From positions 1 through 64,000 of the forward strand of contig CALFYS010000117.1 in assembly GCA_937952245.1 (NCBI GenBank): a stretch of DNA of 64,000 bases, given 5' to 3'. The position numbers and the translations under genes are program-made. The notes under the pieces were generated by a model. It did no database searches. It was given only the letters and a program-made list of their open reading frames with translations, and was not told the origin of the DNA. The stretch is from an uncultured Alphaproteobacteria bacterium. Its GTDB lineage: Bacteria; Pseudomonadota; Alphaproteobacteria; Puniceispirillales; UBA1172. Below are positions 17,584-26,223 of the stretch, one piece after another (the stretch's first letter is position 1; each line of letters starts with the position of its first letter).

Positions 17584-18687
17584 ATGACCATCACTTCAAT
17601 TGATATTTATGACGTCGCCCTGACCAGCCATGTCACCTATAACATGGCGGATGGCAAAACCTGCGATACGGTGAAGTCTGTTGTTCTTGAAATTAAAACC
17701 AGCGATGGGCTGACCGGTTGGGGCGAAGTTTGCCCGATCCCCCATTATCTGCCGGCTTATGCCGATGGGGTGATGCCCGCGGTGATTGAAATGGCGCCAG
17801 TCTTATTGGGGGCGAACGCGCTGGATAGTGACGCGGTGATGGCAAGGCTTGATGCCCATCTGCAAGGCCATGTCTATGCGAAATCCGCGGTCTCTATGGC
17901 GCTTTGGGATATAATGGGCAAGGCGGCTCAATTGCCGTTGGTGCGGCTTTTGGGCGGGCAGGTTCAGGCCGATATGCCGCTTTATCACTCGATCACTTGT
18001 GTTGATCCCGATGCCATGGCAGGGATGGCAAAAACCGCCTATGCCACCGGTATCCGCCAGTTTCAGGTGAAATTAGGCGCGGATCAAAATAACGAGGCTG
18101 ATATTGCGCGCTTGCGGTTGGTGCGTGAAGCCGTTGGGGCAGGGCCTTTGGTTTATGGCGATTGGAATTGCGGGGCAACGCCGTTAAATGCCACCCGTGT
18201 GGCGCGGGCAGTGATGGATTTGGACATCATGCTGGAACAACCTTGCGCGACGTTAGAAGAATGCGCCTCGGTGAAAAAAGCAACAGGGCTGCCAATGAAG
18301 ATTGACGAAAGCGCCCATGATACCGCCAGCCTGTTAAAGGCTTATGAATTGGGCTGTTTGGACGCGGTGGCATTAAAAACCAGCAAATTTGGCGGCATTG
18401 GCCCGATGCGGAAAGCCCGCGATCTTTGTGTTCATCTCGGCGCGATGATGTGTATTGAAGACACTTGGGGGTCTGATATTACAACCGCTGCCGCGCTTCA
18501 CCTTGGGGCATCAACGCCCGCGTCCCATGTGCTGAACGTCTGTGATCTATCCAGTTATGTTGGCCCCAGAATTGATGCCGCTGCCCCTGAACGCTTGAAG
18601 GGTCGCATCACCCGCCCTGAAGGATTTGGTTTAGGCGTTAACCCTGACCGTGCTGTCTTGGGCAAGCCGGTTCATACCATTGAATAA
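17584..18687 (+). CDS. Enolase-superfamily (MR/MLE) enzyme, copy 2, HpbD-like
   Basis: 367 residues. A strong GGAGGGTGAA site sets the start at 17584, one base after the previous stop. Metal ligands are Asp193, Glu218 and Asp241. General acid/base lysines are Lys163 (QVKLG) and Lys265 (KTSKFGG). The QxK pattern, the EQPCATLEE segment and the TWGSDI loop resemble hydroxyproline betaine 2-epimerase (HpbD) of Pelagibaca. It is translationally coupled to copy 1. Proposed role: C2 epimerisation of a proline-betaine-type substrate. The assignment of substrate is inference from context. Confidence 0.82.
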   Translation: MTITSIDIYDVALTSHVTYNMADGKTCDTVKSVVLEIKTSDGLTGWGEVCPIPHYLPAYADGVMPAVIEMAPVLLGANALDSDAVMARLDAHLQGHVYAKSAVSMALWDIMGKAAQLPLVRLLGGQVQADMPLYHSITCVDPDAMAGMAKTAYATGIRQFQVKLGADQNNEADIARLRLVREAVGAGPLVYGDWNCGATPLNATRVARAVMDLDIMLEQPCATLEECASVKKATGLPMKIDESAHDTASLLKAYELGCLDAVALKTSKFGGIGPMRKARDLCVHLGAMMCIEDTWGSDITTAAALHLGASTPASHVLNVCDLSSYVGPRIDAAAPERLKGRITRPEGFGLGVNPDRAVLGKPVHTIE

Positions 18688-18728
18688 TCGCCCATTAACA
18701 ATCGCTCAATATCGCGAAAGAGGTTCCC

Positions 18729-20033
18729 ATGTCATCACAACAATCCATGCCATCTGAAATGCCCACCCAAGCGGAGTGGCTGTCCCGTGCCAAGGCGGTT
18801 TTGCCAGCGGGGAGTTTTGGTAATTTTGATGCAGGCTTCTTTGCTCGTTCAGGTCAAGGCTCACGCGTATGGGATGAAGACGGCAATGAATTTATTGATT
18901 ATCTGATCAGTTCAGGCCCGATGATCCTTGGTCATGGCCATCCTGAAGTTTTGGAAGCGGTGGAAAAACAAATGCGCGATGGCATGACGTTTTTCACCAA
19001 CAACCGCTTTGGCGTGGAATTGGCCGAAGCCATGGTGGACGCGGTGGCCAGTGCCGAACAAGTCCGTTATGTCAGCACCGGCGGTGAAGCCGATATGTAT
19101 GCCATGCGGTTGGCGCGCGCCCATACAGGCAAACCTAAAATCTTGAAATTCGAAGGCGGGTATCATGGGATGTCTGCCGAAGCCTTGATGAGTCTTGCGC
19201 CCAATCGGTTGGAAAATTTCCCCCGCCCCGTGCCTGATTCAGCGGGAATCCCTTCCAGTGTTGAAGATGGTGTGGTGGTCGCGCCTTATAATGATATTGA
19301 ATTTGCCCGCAGCATTATCGCGGAATACGCCGATGAGCTGGCGGGGATTATTGTCGAACCGCTTCAGCGGATTATTCCCCCTGTCCCGGGCTTCTTGGAA
19401 TGTTTGCGCGAAGAAGCCAGCAAGCATGGCATTGTCCTGATTTTTGATGAAGTGGTGACCGGTTTTCGTCTCGCCTATGGCGGGGCGCAAGAACGTTATG
19501 GTGTTGTTCCTGATGTTACCACTTTGGGCAAAATTATCGGCGGCGGCTTCCCCTTGGCGGCGATTGTTGGTTCGGCTGAAATCATGGCGCATTTTGATAA
19601 ATCACTGGTTGGTGAACATGGTTTCACCATGCAGGTTGGCACGCTTTCCGGCAATCCTGTGGCATCGGTTGCGGGGCTGAAAACCCTTGAGGTGCTCAAG
19701 CGTGATGGCGCGTATGATACGATTATCGGCCATGGCCAACGGTTGATGGCGGCGGCGAAAAATAGCCTTGATCACCATGGCATTGCCCATCGGATTGTCG
19801 GTGATCCGGTGTTGTTTGATATTGTCTTTACCGATCAGGATGTTGTCGATTACCGCGGCACCAAAATGAACGATGCCAAAAAAGCTGGGGCGTTTAACGC
19901 GTCTTTAAGGGCATCAGGGATTTTGAAACCGGCGGCGAAAATGTACCCGCATCTGGCTTTGACCGAGGCTGATTTGCAGCAAACCGAAGAGGCGTTGAAC
20001 AAAGCCGCCGAAGCGGTTGCCGAACTGGGGTGA
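18729..20033 (+). CDS. Class III PLP aminotransferase, glutamate-1-semialdehyde aminomutase-like
   Basis: A 434-residue fold-type I PLP enzyme. The cofactor Lys is Lys268 (TLGKIIGGGFPL). The preceding IFDEVVTGFR holds the PLP-ring Asp, and STGGEADMYAMRLAR holds the phosphate-binding turn. It groups with HemL-like proteins, but its placement 41 bp after the enolase-like genes indicates a catabolic aminotransferase or mutase in the same pathway, not haem synthesis. AAGAGG precedes the ATG. Confidence 0.85.
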   Translation: MSSQQSMPSEMPTQAEWLSRAKAVLPAGSFGNFDAGFFARSGQGSRVWDEDGNEFIDYLISSGPMILGHGHPEVLEAVEKQMRDGMTFFTNNRFGVELAEAMVDAVASAEQVRYVSTGGEADMYAMRLARAHTGKPKILKFEGGYHGMSAEALMSLAPNRLENFPRPVPDSAGIPSSVEDGVVVAPYNDIEFARSIIAEYADELAGIIVEPLQRIIPPVPGFLECLREEASKHGIVLIFDEVVTGFRLAYGGAQERYGVVPDVTTLGKIIGGGFPLAAIVGSAEIMAHFDKSLVGEHGFTMQVGTLSGNPVASVAGLKTLEVLKRDGAYDTIIGHGQRLMAAAKNSLDHHGIAHRIVGDPVLFDIVFTDQDVVDYRGTKMNDAKKAGAFNASLRASGILKPAAKMYPHLALTEADLQQTEEALNKAAEAVAELG

Positions 20034-20090
20034 TTAATCCTTTCGGATAATCTTGTCGGATAGTCCTAAGGTGCTGGAATCAATTAGAAA

Positions 20091-20119
20091 TTGACCGCCG
20101 AATCACCTTTCGGTACTTT
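20091..20119 (+). promoter_or_regulatory. Sigma70-type promoter for the autotransporter gene
   Basis: TTGACC at 20091-20096 and TACTTT at 20114-20119 are separated by 17 bp, 35 bp upstream of the first possible start codon of the subtilase gene. The match is good at -35 and moderate at -10. Confidence 0.4.
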
Positions 20120-20153
20120 ATTAGTGTTTTTTAATACACAGTAGGGTTCCCTT

Positions 20154-22895
20154 GTGGTTTGGCGGGTCGATTTTTTGAAGAATACCCATAAGGCATTGAT
20201 GGTGTTGGGGGTTGGTATCACCACCCTTGGCCTTTCAAGTCTTGGGGTTGTCCCTTCTGCCCATGGTGTTGAACCTGAAAACAATTACAGTTTTGATCGC
20301 TGGGCCTTGCCATCTGATCAAGCGGTTTCATCTCAACAACCGCAAGCACAGGTGGCAAGCGACCGTCTCGGTTTTGCTGATTTTGATGATTTGGTGATCA
20401 GCGGTCTAAACCCATCCCAATTTATCGCCAATGATCAGCGCAAATCGGGCCAAAACACCACCCCTGAAGGCTTGGGCTTCTTTGGCGGGGTGGATGTCTC
20501 CACCGCTTTATTTTATTCCGCCACCGCCGCCATTGGGGTGATTGGTGCCAATCTGGAAAGTGATCCTGAGGCTGAAAATGTCTTTGGCGGCACGTCTTTT
20601 TTGGAAGACCCGGCGAATTTTGTGACCGAAGAATTCCAGAGCCAATATGGGCTTGGGCGGGTGAAAGCCCAATATGCTTATGCCCGTGGCCATACCGGAT
20701 CAGGGGTGTTGGTCTCGGTGATGGATACGCCGTTTAACACAGGCCATACCAATTTGGACGGCGCGTTTATCGCGGGTTATGACCCCGCAACAGGCAATGA
20801 AGATGTTGATCTTGATTGCCAGAACGCCAGCAACCCTTGTGAACATGGCACCCATGTGGCGGGGATTATCGGCGCCCGCAAAACCGATAGCGGGACATCC
20901 ATGCATGGCGTTGCCTATGATGTTAAAATCAAGCCTGTGGCGTTTTTGAACGATGACATCACCTTGGCATCACAGCAGGTTGAAGCCTTCCGCCAAGCCA
21001 GCGGCGTTGATAGCGAAACAGACCAGCAAATTGTCGCCATGAATAACAGCTGGGGGCCCATCGCGGGGTTCCATACCCAAACCTATAATGGCAAATATTT
21101 TAAAGTCCCTGAAACCGCGGGTATTGTTTCAACCTCAAGTGTTTATTTAGGGTCAAAAGAAGCGGCGGAAGCCGATACCATCATGGTCTTTGCCGCTGGT
21201 AATGATGGCTGGAACAGTGAGACAGGCCAGATTTATCTCTATGATAGCGAGAGCGCATCAACCCCTTCAGGCTCGGCTTCGGCCAGTGATATTATCGCCA
21301 GCGCGGATGTAACCTTAGACAGTGCCAACCGTGTTGATACCACCACCGCCATGCCAGTTCACGCGCCGGACACATCGCCTTATGTGATTGATGCCGATGA
21401 AAAGGAATATATGTGGCTGGTTGTGGTGGCGACGGACGAAGATGATACGATCACCAGTTTCAGTAATGGTTGCGGCGATGCCATGAATTTTTGTCTCGCC
21501 GCCCCGGGGGATGACATCAATTCCACCAATGGTCTGAATTCAGACCCATATGTGGAATTGCCCGGCACATCGATGGCCGCCCCCCATGTGACGGGGGCGA
21601 TTGCGCTTTTGGCGGAAATGTATCCGAACCTGTTGGAAAAGCCTGAAAATATTTCACAAATCTTATTAGAGACCGCCACCGACCTTGGGGCAACTGGGGT
21701 TGATCCTGTCTATGGCCATGGTCTTTTGAATCTTCAAGATGCCACCGGGCCTTTGGGGTCAATTAATATTGCCGATGGGTCTTATTCATCCAGCTCTTCA
21801 ACCTATGGCGGCGGGGCGACAATTGAAGCGCCTGTTGCGTTTGGTGATGCGCTTGATGGCGGCGTGGCCATCGGCGGCGTTGATAAATATGACCGTGTCT
21901 TCATGCTCAACCTGCCAATTTCAAAAACAGAAATGACGGGACAAAACCTAAGCGCGAAATCTGATTTGAGCGTTGATGCCAAGCCTCAAAAAACTGATAT
22001 TGGCGGCGGTTTGTCTTTTGAAGCGGTGGCCAATGATGATGACGATGGCTTGACCACCGCAGGCTTGCATTACAGCAGCGAAACCCCAAGAGGGGTCATG
22101 ACCGCCAGCGTGATGATGAATATGCAGGCCGAAAAACCGATGACCGGACTTGACGCGCCTTCGGGATACGCGCGGTATTTTGATGCCATGGCCTATGGCA
22201 GTAAAACCAACAAGCGGGTTGTCATGTCGATGGTCAGCAGCCCTGAAGCTGAAACACAATTCGGCGCGGATATTCGGATTGATCGCAATGAAGAGAATGA
22301 CCTGACGATGTTGTCGCAATCCAGCGTCATGAAACCGTTTGGGCCGTTGATGACGCGGTTTACCCTTGGCGGTATCACTGAACAAGGGCGGTTCTTGGGC
22401 GGCGATATGACTGGGGCTTTGGCGGTGCACAACAGTCATACAATTTTTGCCAAAGCAGGGTTTTCCATGCCCCTTGCCCAAGGGGTGAAATTGGACGGGT
22501 TTTATGAACTGGGGCGGTCACAGCTTGACTTTATCCATGATCATTTGGCCAAGGCAGGCGGGATTTGGACCGATACCTATGGCGTGGCGCTATCGGCGCA
22601 ACCCAATGACAATAGCCAGATTTTTGTGACGCTCCGCCGTCCTGTTGCCATCACCAAAGGGCAATTGAATATCAACACGGTCACCGGTTATGCTGAAAAT
22701 GGTGATTATCTGGGTGAAGTTCTGGCCTATGGATTGGTGCCGCGCAACCGCGAAACAGAATTGCTGGCCGAATATCGCAGTCACCTTTTCCCGGGGAATG
22801 TCATTGCCTTGGGGCTTCAGCATCAGCGCAACGCTTATAATCTTTCTGGTGTTGAAAACACCGGCGGGTATTTAAGGGGCGAATGGGTATTTTAG
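20154..22895 (+). CDS. Subtilisin-like (S8) autotransporter protease
   Basis: A 913-residue secreted serine protease with a fused outer-membrane barrel. The N-terminal signal peptide ends near Ser-Ala-His-Gly (residue about 38). The S8 triad is Asp191 (SVMDTPFN), His231 (HGTHVAGIIGA) and Ser473 (PGTSMAAPH), with the oxyanion Asn in AAGNDGW. A long Ser/Gly-rich linker follows about 560-590. Residues about 640-913 are alternating amphipathic strands ending in an aromatic (GEWVF), as expected for a type Va autotransporter translocator. No ATG is available near the start: GTG (20154) or TTG (20175) must be used. A single-gene unit. Confidence 0.88.
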   Translation: MVWRVDFLKNTHKALMVLGVGITTLGLSSLGVVPSAHGVEPENNYSFDRWALPSDQAVSSQQPQAQVASDRLGFADFDDLVISGLNPSQFIANDQRKSGQNTTPEGLGFFGGVDVSTALFYSATAAIGVIGANLESDPEAENVFGGTSFLEDPANFVTEEFQSQYGLGRVKAQYAYARGHTGSGVLVSVMDTPFNTGHTNLDGAFIAGYDPATGNEDVDLDCQNASNPCEHGTHVAGIIGARKTDSGTSMHGVAYDVKIKPVAFLNDDITLASQQVEAFRQASGVDSETDQQIVAMNNSWGPIAGFHTQTYNGKYFKVPETAGIVSTSSVYLGSKEAAEADTIMVFAAGNDGWNSETGQIYLYDSESASTPSGSASASDIIASADVTLDSANRVDTTTAMPVHAPDTSPYVIDADEKEYMWLVVVATDEDDTITSFSNGCGDAMNFCLAAPGDDINSTNGLNSDPYVELPGTSMAAPHVTGAIALLAEMYPNLLEKPENISQILLETATDLGATGVDPVYGHGLLNLQDATGPLGSINIADGSYSSSSSTYGGGATIEAPVAFGDALDGGVAIGGVDKYDRVFMLNLPISKTEMTGQNLSAKSDLSVDAKPQKTDIGGGLSFEAVANDDDDGLTTAGLHYSSETPRGVMTASVMMNMQAEKPMTGLDAPSGYARYFDAMAYGSKTNKRVVMSMVSSPEAETQFGADIRIDRNEENDLTMLSQSSVMKPFGPLMTRFTLGGITEQGRFLGGDMTGALAVHNSHTIFAKAGFSMPLAQGVKLDGFYELGRSQLDFIHDHLAKAGGIWTDTYGVALSAQPNDNSQIFVTLRRPVAITKGQLNINTVTGYAENGDYLGEVLAYGLVPRNRETELLAEYRSHLFPGNVIALGLQHQRNAYNLSGVENTGGYLRGEWVF

Positions 22896-22979
22896 GCTTG
22901 GCAAGCCCATCCTCATATTTTATTATTTTGAAATTAATAAAGTCATATTCATAATTTCTGAATAATTTTGTGAGGCATA

Positions 22980-23741
22980 ATGGGTGATCAATCCCCTTTG
23001 AAACAGAATTCTGAAACCGTGGCTTCTGATCAGGCGGCGTTGAAGGTCCGTGTTTGGCGCGGGGCTGATGATGGGCATTTTGATGAATTTACGGTGCCTG
23101 CCCGTGAAAATCAGACGATCCTTGATGTGGTGACAGAAATTCAGCACCAGCATGATGCCAGCCTGAGTTATCGTTTCGCTTGCCGTGTTGGTGTTTGCGG
23201 GTCATGCGCCATGACGGTTAATGGCCGCGCCCGCTGGACCTGCCGCACCCATGTGCGCAGCCTCAAGACCAATGAGATCACCATCGAGCCGCTGAGCAAT
23301 ATGCCAAAGATCAAAGATTTGGCGGCGGATATGTCCGGCTTTATTGATAAATGGGGGCAGGCGGGGAATGACTTCAGCTCCGATTTATCACGCCATGACG
23401 CGCCGGCAAAAATTGATCCGACCTCAAAAAAGCGCAAACGTGCCAATGACGCGATTGAATGTATCAATTGCGGCGTATGCCACGCTTCTTGTGATGTTGT
23501 GCGCTGGAATGATGATTATCTGGGGCCGGCGGCATTAAACAGGGCGTGGTCATTGGTCAATGATGTTCGCCATAATAAAACCGAAGAAACCCTTGCCGCG
23601 GCCTTGGGGCCCGGGGGGTGTTCCAATTGCCATAGCCAAGGCAATTGTATGTCGGCGTGCCCGATTGGCTTGTCACCCACACGGTCGATCGCCGGGCTTA
23701 AGAAAATGAGCCTTCTTGCCATGCTTGGGGTGAAGCCATGA
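22980..23741 (+). CDS. Succinate dehydrogenase/fumarate reductase-like iron-sulfur subunit
   Basis: A 253-residue complex II-type electron-transfer subunit. The N-terminal plant-type 2Fe-2S domain carries the four Cys in FACRVGVCGSC and WTCRTHV. The C-terminal domain carries the remaining clusters in ECINCGVCHASCD and GCSNCHSQGNCMSACPIG. It is the first gene of a tightly coupled operon in the order B-C-D-A, unlike the usual sdhCDAB. Electrons pass from the flavoprotein encoded at 24447 to a membrane quinone site. Confidence 0.9.
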   Translation: MGDQSPLKQNSETVASDQAALKVRVWRGADDGHFDEFTVPARENQTILDVVTEIQHQHDASLSYRFACRVGVCGSCAMTVNGRARWTCRTHVRSLKTNEITIEPLSNMPKIKDLAADMSGFIDKWGQAGNDFSSDLSRHDAPAKIDPTSKKRKRANDAIECINCGVCHASCDVVRWNDDYLGPAALNRAWSLVNDVRHNKTEETLAAALGPGGCSNCHSQGNCMSACPIGLSPTRSIAGLKKMSLLAMLGVKP

Positions 23742-24100
23742 TGGAAGCCCGATTATACGCTTTGCAACGATTAAGCGCGGTGGTGATGGCGCCGTTGGTG
23801 GTGGTGCATTTGATCACCATCATGATCGCTGTTCGCAATGGGCTGACCGCTGAAGAAATTTTATCCCGCACCCAAGGGTTGAGCATTTGGGCTGTGTTTT
23901 ACGTGGTGTTTGTGCTGGCGGTGGCTATCCACGCGCCATTAGGTTTGCGCAAGATTATGGTGGAATGGTTTGGCCTGCCGCGGCGAGGGGCGGATTGGAT
24001 CGCTTTAGCGGTTTGTGTCTTATTCCTTGGATTGGGGTTACGGTCTGTGATGGCGGTCACCGGCGCATCCATAGGGGCGGCGATAGGAGGCGGGGCATGA
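23738..24100 (+). CDS. Complex II-like membrane anchor subunit 1
   Basis: 120 residues with three hydrophobic helices. RLSAVVMAPLVVVHLITIM places Arg/Ser (quinone site) and a His (possible haem ligand) in helix 1, and AIHAPLGLRKI gives a second His in helix 2. Its ATG overlaps the iron-sulfur subunit stop by four bases. It resembles SdhC/FrdC-type anchors. With the second anchor it should bind quinone and haem b. Confidence 0.82.
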   Translation: MMEARLYALQRLSAVVMAPLVVVHLITIMIAVRNGLTAEEILSRTQGLSIWAVFYVVFVLAVAIHAPLGLRKIMVEWFGLPRRGADWIALAVCVLFLGLGLRSVMAVTGASIGAAIGGGA

Positions 24101-24447
24101 TCACCACCACCCATCCGCGCTGGTCCATCAGTTATATCGCCTTTATTCTGCACCGTTTGTCGGGCTTGGCGCTGGCGCTGTTTTTACCGTTTCACTTTTT
24201 GGTCTTGGGATTGGCTATCGAAGGCGAAGCCGCCCTTGATGGAATGTTGGTCTGGACGGAACAGCCGCTGGTGAAATTCGCGGAATGGGGGCTGGTGGTG
24301 TTATTCGCCCTTCATTTGATGCTGGGCCTGCGGGTGCTTATTTTGGAATGGGCGCCGTGGTCTGGCACGTTGCGCCATGGCTGGATCATGGCGGGATGCG
24401 GGCTGGCGTTGATTTGCGGCTTTGGTTTTCTGGCAGGGGTAGTGTGA
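24097..24447 (+). CDS. Complex II-like membrane anchor subunit 2
   Basis: 116 residues, three predicted helices. The start at 24097 overlaps the previous stop (ATGA). A longer frame inside the first anchor gene is a shadow. HRLSGLALALFLPFHF has the His-Arg-x-Ser signature of SdhC-type quinone sites, and ALHLMLGLRVLILEW has another candidate haem His. Together with the first anchor it forms the membrane domain. Confidence 0.82.
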   Translation: MITTTHPRWSISYIAFILHRLSGLALALFLPFHFLVLGLAIEGEAALDGMLVWTEQPLVKFAEWGLVVLFALHLMLGLRVLILEWAPWSGTLRHGWIMAGCGLALICGFGFLAGVV

Positions 24448-26198
24448 TGCTGATCGAAAGACATCAAACCGATATTTTAATCCTTGGCACAGGCGGGGCG
24501 GGGTTGTTTGCCGCGCTTCATGCCAAGCAAGCCAATCCCGAGCTGGATATTACCATCGCGGTGAAAGGCTTGGTGGGGAAATGCGGATGCACCCGCATGG
24601 TGCAAGGCGGCTATAATGTTGCGCTTAACCCCGGGGATAGTATCGAACGTCATTTCATGGATACAATCGCCGGCGGCAAATGGTTGCCACGGCAGGATTT
24701 GGCATGGCGGCTTTGTGAAACAGCGGTTGAACGTATCCAAGAATTGGAAAATGAGATTGGCTGTTTCTTTGATCGCAACCCCGATGGCACGTTGCATCAA
24801 AAAGCTTTTGCGGGTCAAAGTTTTGACCGTACCGCCCATAAATCTGATCTGACAGGGATTGAGATTATCAACCGCTTGATGGAAAAAGTTTGGGCGGCGA
24901 AAGTCAATCGCATGGAAGAACATCGCGCCATTAAATTAATCCCCGCCAAAGATGGCAGTGGTGTTGCTGGAGCGTTGCTGATTGATATGCGGCAAGGGGT
25001 CTATCGTTATGTTGCGGCAAAGGCGATTTTGATGGCGACAGGCGCGGGCCCCACCATGTATCGCTATCACACGCCGTCAGGGGATAAGACCTGTGATGGG
25101 CTGGCGATGATGCTGGATTACGGGCTTGAGTTGCGCGATATGGAAATGGTGCAATTCCACCCCACAGGTCTATTGGGCGGCGAAGGCACACGCATGACCG
25201 GCACGGTGCTGGAAGAAGGATTGCGCGGGGCAGGGGGGCATTTGCTCAATGGTGAAGGTGAGCGGTTTATGCTGGATTATGACCCCGCCGGTGAACGCGC
25301 CACCCGTGATATTGTCAGCCGCGGGATTTATGAAGAAATGCGCCAAGGCCGCACCACGCCCATGGGCGGGGTTTATATCGCCATGTCGCATCTAGGGCCT
25401 GACCATGTGGCCAAGTCCTTCCCCGGGATGGTCAAACGTTGCCGTGATTGCGGGTTTGATCTGGCGGGTGGGCAGGTCGAAGTGGTGCCAACAGCGCATT
25501 ACATGATGGGCGGTGTTGAATTTAATACCGATGCTTCGACTGAGGTTCCCGGGCTTTATGCCGCCGGTGAAGATTGCGGCGGTGTCCATGGGGCTAATCG
25601 TTTGGGCGGCAATGGCGTGGCCAATTCCACCGTCTTTGGCGGCATTGCTGGTGATAGCATGGCCAGTTTTGTCAAAGGGGTTTCTTCGTGGCGGGATGCT
25701 GATGAAGCGGCGATCACCTCTGCTGTGATGGAAGCTGAACATCCGTTCAGCAAGCCGCAAGCCTCAAGCCATGAATTGCGGGATGCTCTTTCCCATACCA
25801 TGTGGGATGATGTCGGCATTATGCGCGATGAAAAAGGCCTTGATCGCGGCATTGAAAAACTGGCGGGCTATGCCAAGGATATTATGGATATTGGCGTTGC
25901 CGATGGCGCGCGGGAATTTAACCTGACTTGGCATGATTGGTTGAATGTCAAATCGCTGGTGACAATTTCCGAAGTCATCGCCAAGGCGGCGCGGGCGCGT
26001 GAAGATTCGCGAGGCGCGCATTTCAGGGAAGATTTCCCCACCACGGGCGATCTTGAAACAACCGCCTATACCAGCATTGGCAAAAAAGGTGATGATTTAA
26101 CCGTCAGCCTGAAGCCAGTTGATTTTTCAATCGTCAAACCGGGGGAAAGCCTGATCGAAGGGCCGATTGGCGCGCCATCCACCCAAGTCGCCGAATAG
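24447..26198 (+). CDS. Complex II-like flavoprotein lacking the FAD-linking His
   Basis: 583 residues; its ATG overlaps the anchor stop by one base. It has the FAD-binding GTGGAG (14-19) and keeps the fumarate/succinate catalytic set: His238 (QFHPTG), Arg287 (TRDIVSRGI), His351 (HYMMGG) and Arg385 (GANRLGGN). At the position of the covalent FAD His of SdhA/FrdA (five residues before the Gln of AQGG) there is Cys48 instead (KCGCTRMVQGG). Covalent His-FAD is therefore absent. In E. coli FrdA, replacing that His abolishes succinate oxidation but leaves some fumarate reduction. This enzyme may thus be a reductase, may be NadB-like, or may act on another C4/C5 acid. It is cotranscribed with a class I hydro-lyase. 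Confidence 0.88.
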   Translation: MLIERHQTDILILGTGGAGLFAALHAKQANPELDITIAVKGLVGKCGCTRMVQGGYNVALNPGDSIERHFMDTIAGGKWLPRQDLAWRLCETAVERIQELENEIGCFFDRNPDGTLHQKAFAGQSFDRTAHKSDLTGIEIINRLMEKVWAAKVNRMEEHRAIKLIPAKDGSGVAGALLIDMRQGVYRYVAAKAILMATGAGPTMYRYHTPSGDKTCDGLAMMLDYGLELRDMEMVQFHPTGLLGGEGTRMTGTVLEEGLRGAGGHLLNGEGERFMLDYDPAGERATRDIVSRGIYEEMRQGRTTPMGGVYIAMSHLGPDHVAKSFPGMVKRCRDCGFDLAGGQVEVVPTAHYMMGGVEFNTDASTEVPGLYAAGEDCGGVHGANRLGGNGVANSTVFGGIAGDSMASFVKGVSSWRDADEAAITSAVMEAEHPFSKPQASSHELRDALSHTMWDDVGIMRDEKGLDRGIEKLAGYAKDIMDIGVADGAREFNLTWHDWLNVKSLVTISEVIAKAARAREDSRGAHFREDFPTTGDLETTAYTSIGKKGDDLTVSLKPVDFSIVKPGESLIEGPIGAPSTQVAE

Positions 26199-26223
26199 CC
26201 CCCATCTGAATAAAGGATCTGGT

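Noticed and set aside
22895..22907. GGCTTGGCAAGCC hairpin after the autotransporter as a terminator
   Set aside because: The stem is short with almost no loop, overlaps the stop codon and is not followed directly by a T tract.
23887..24096. Long N-terminal extension of the second complex II anchor
   Set aside because: It overlaps the first anchor in another frame; the ATG at 24097 has the proper coupled position and the family N-terminus.
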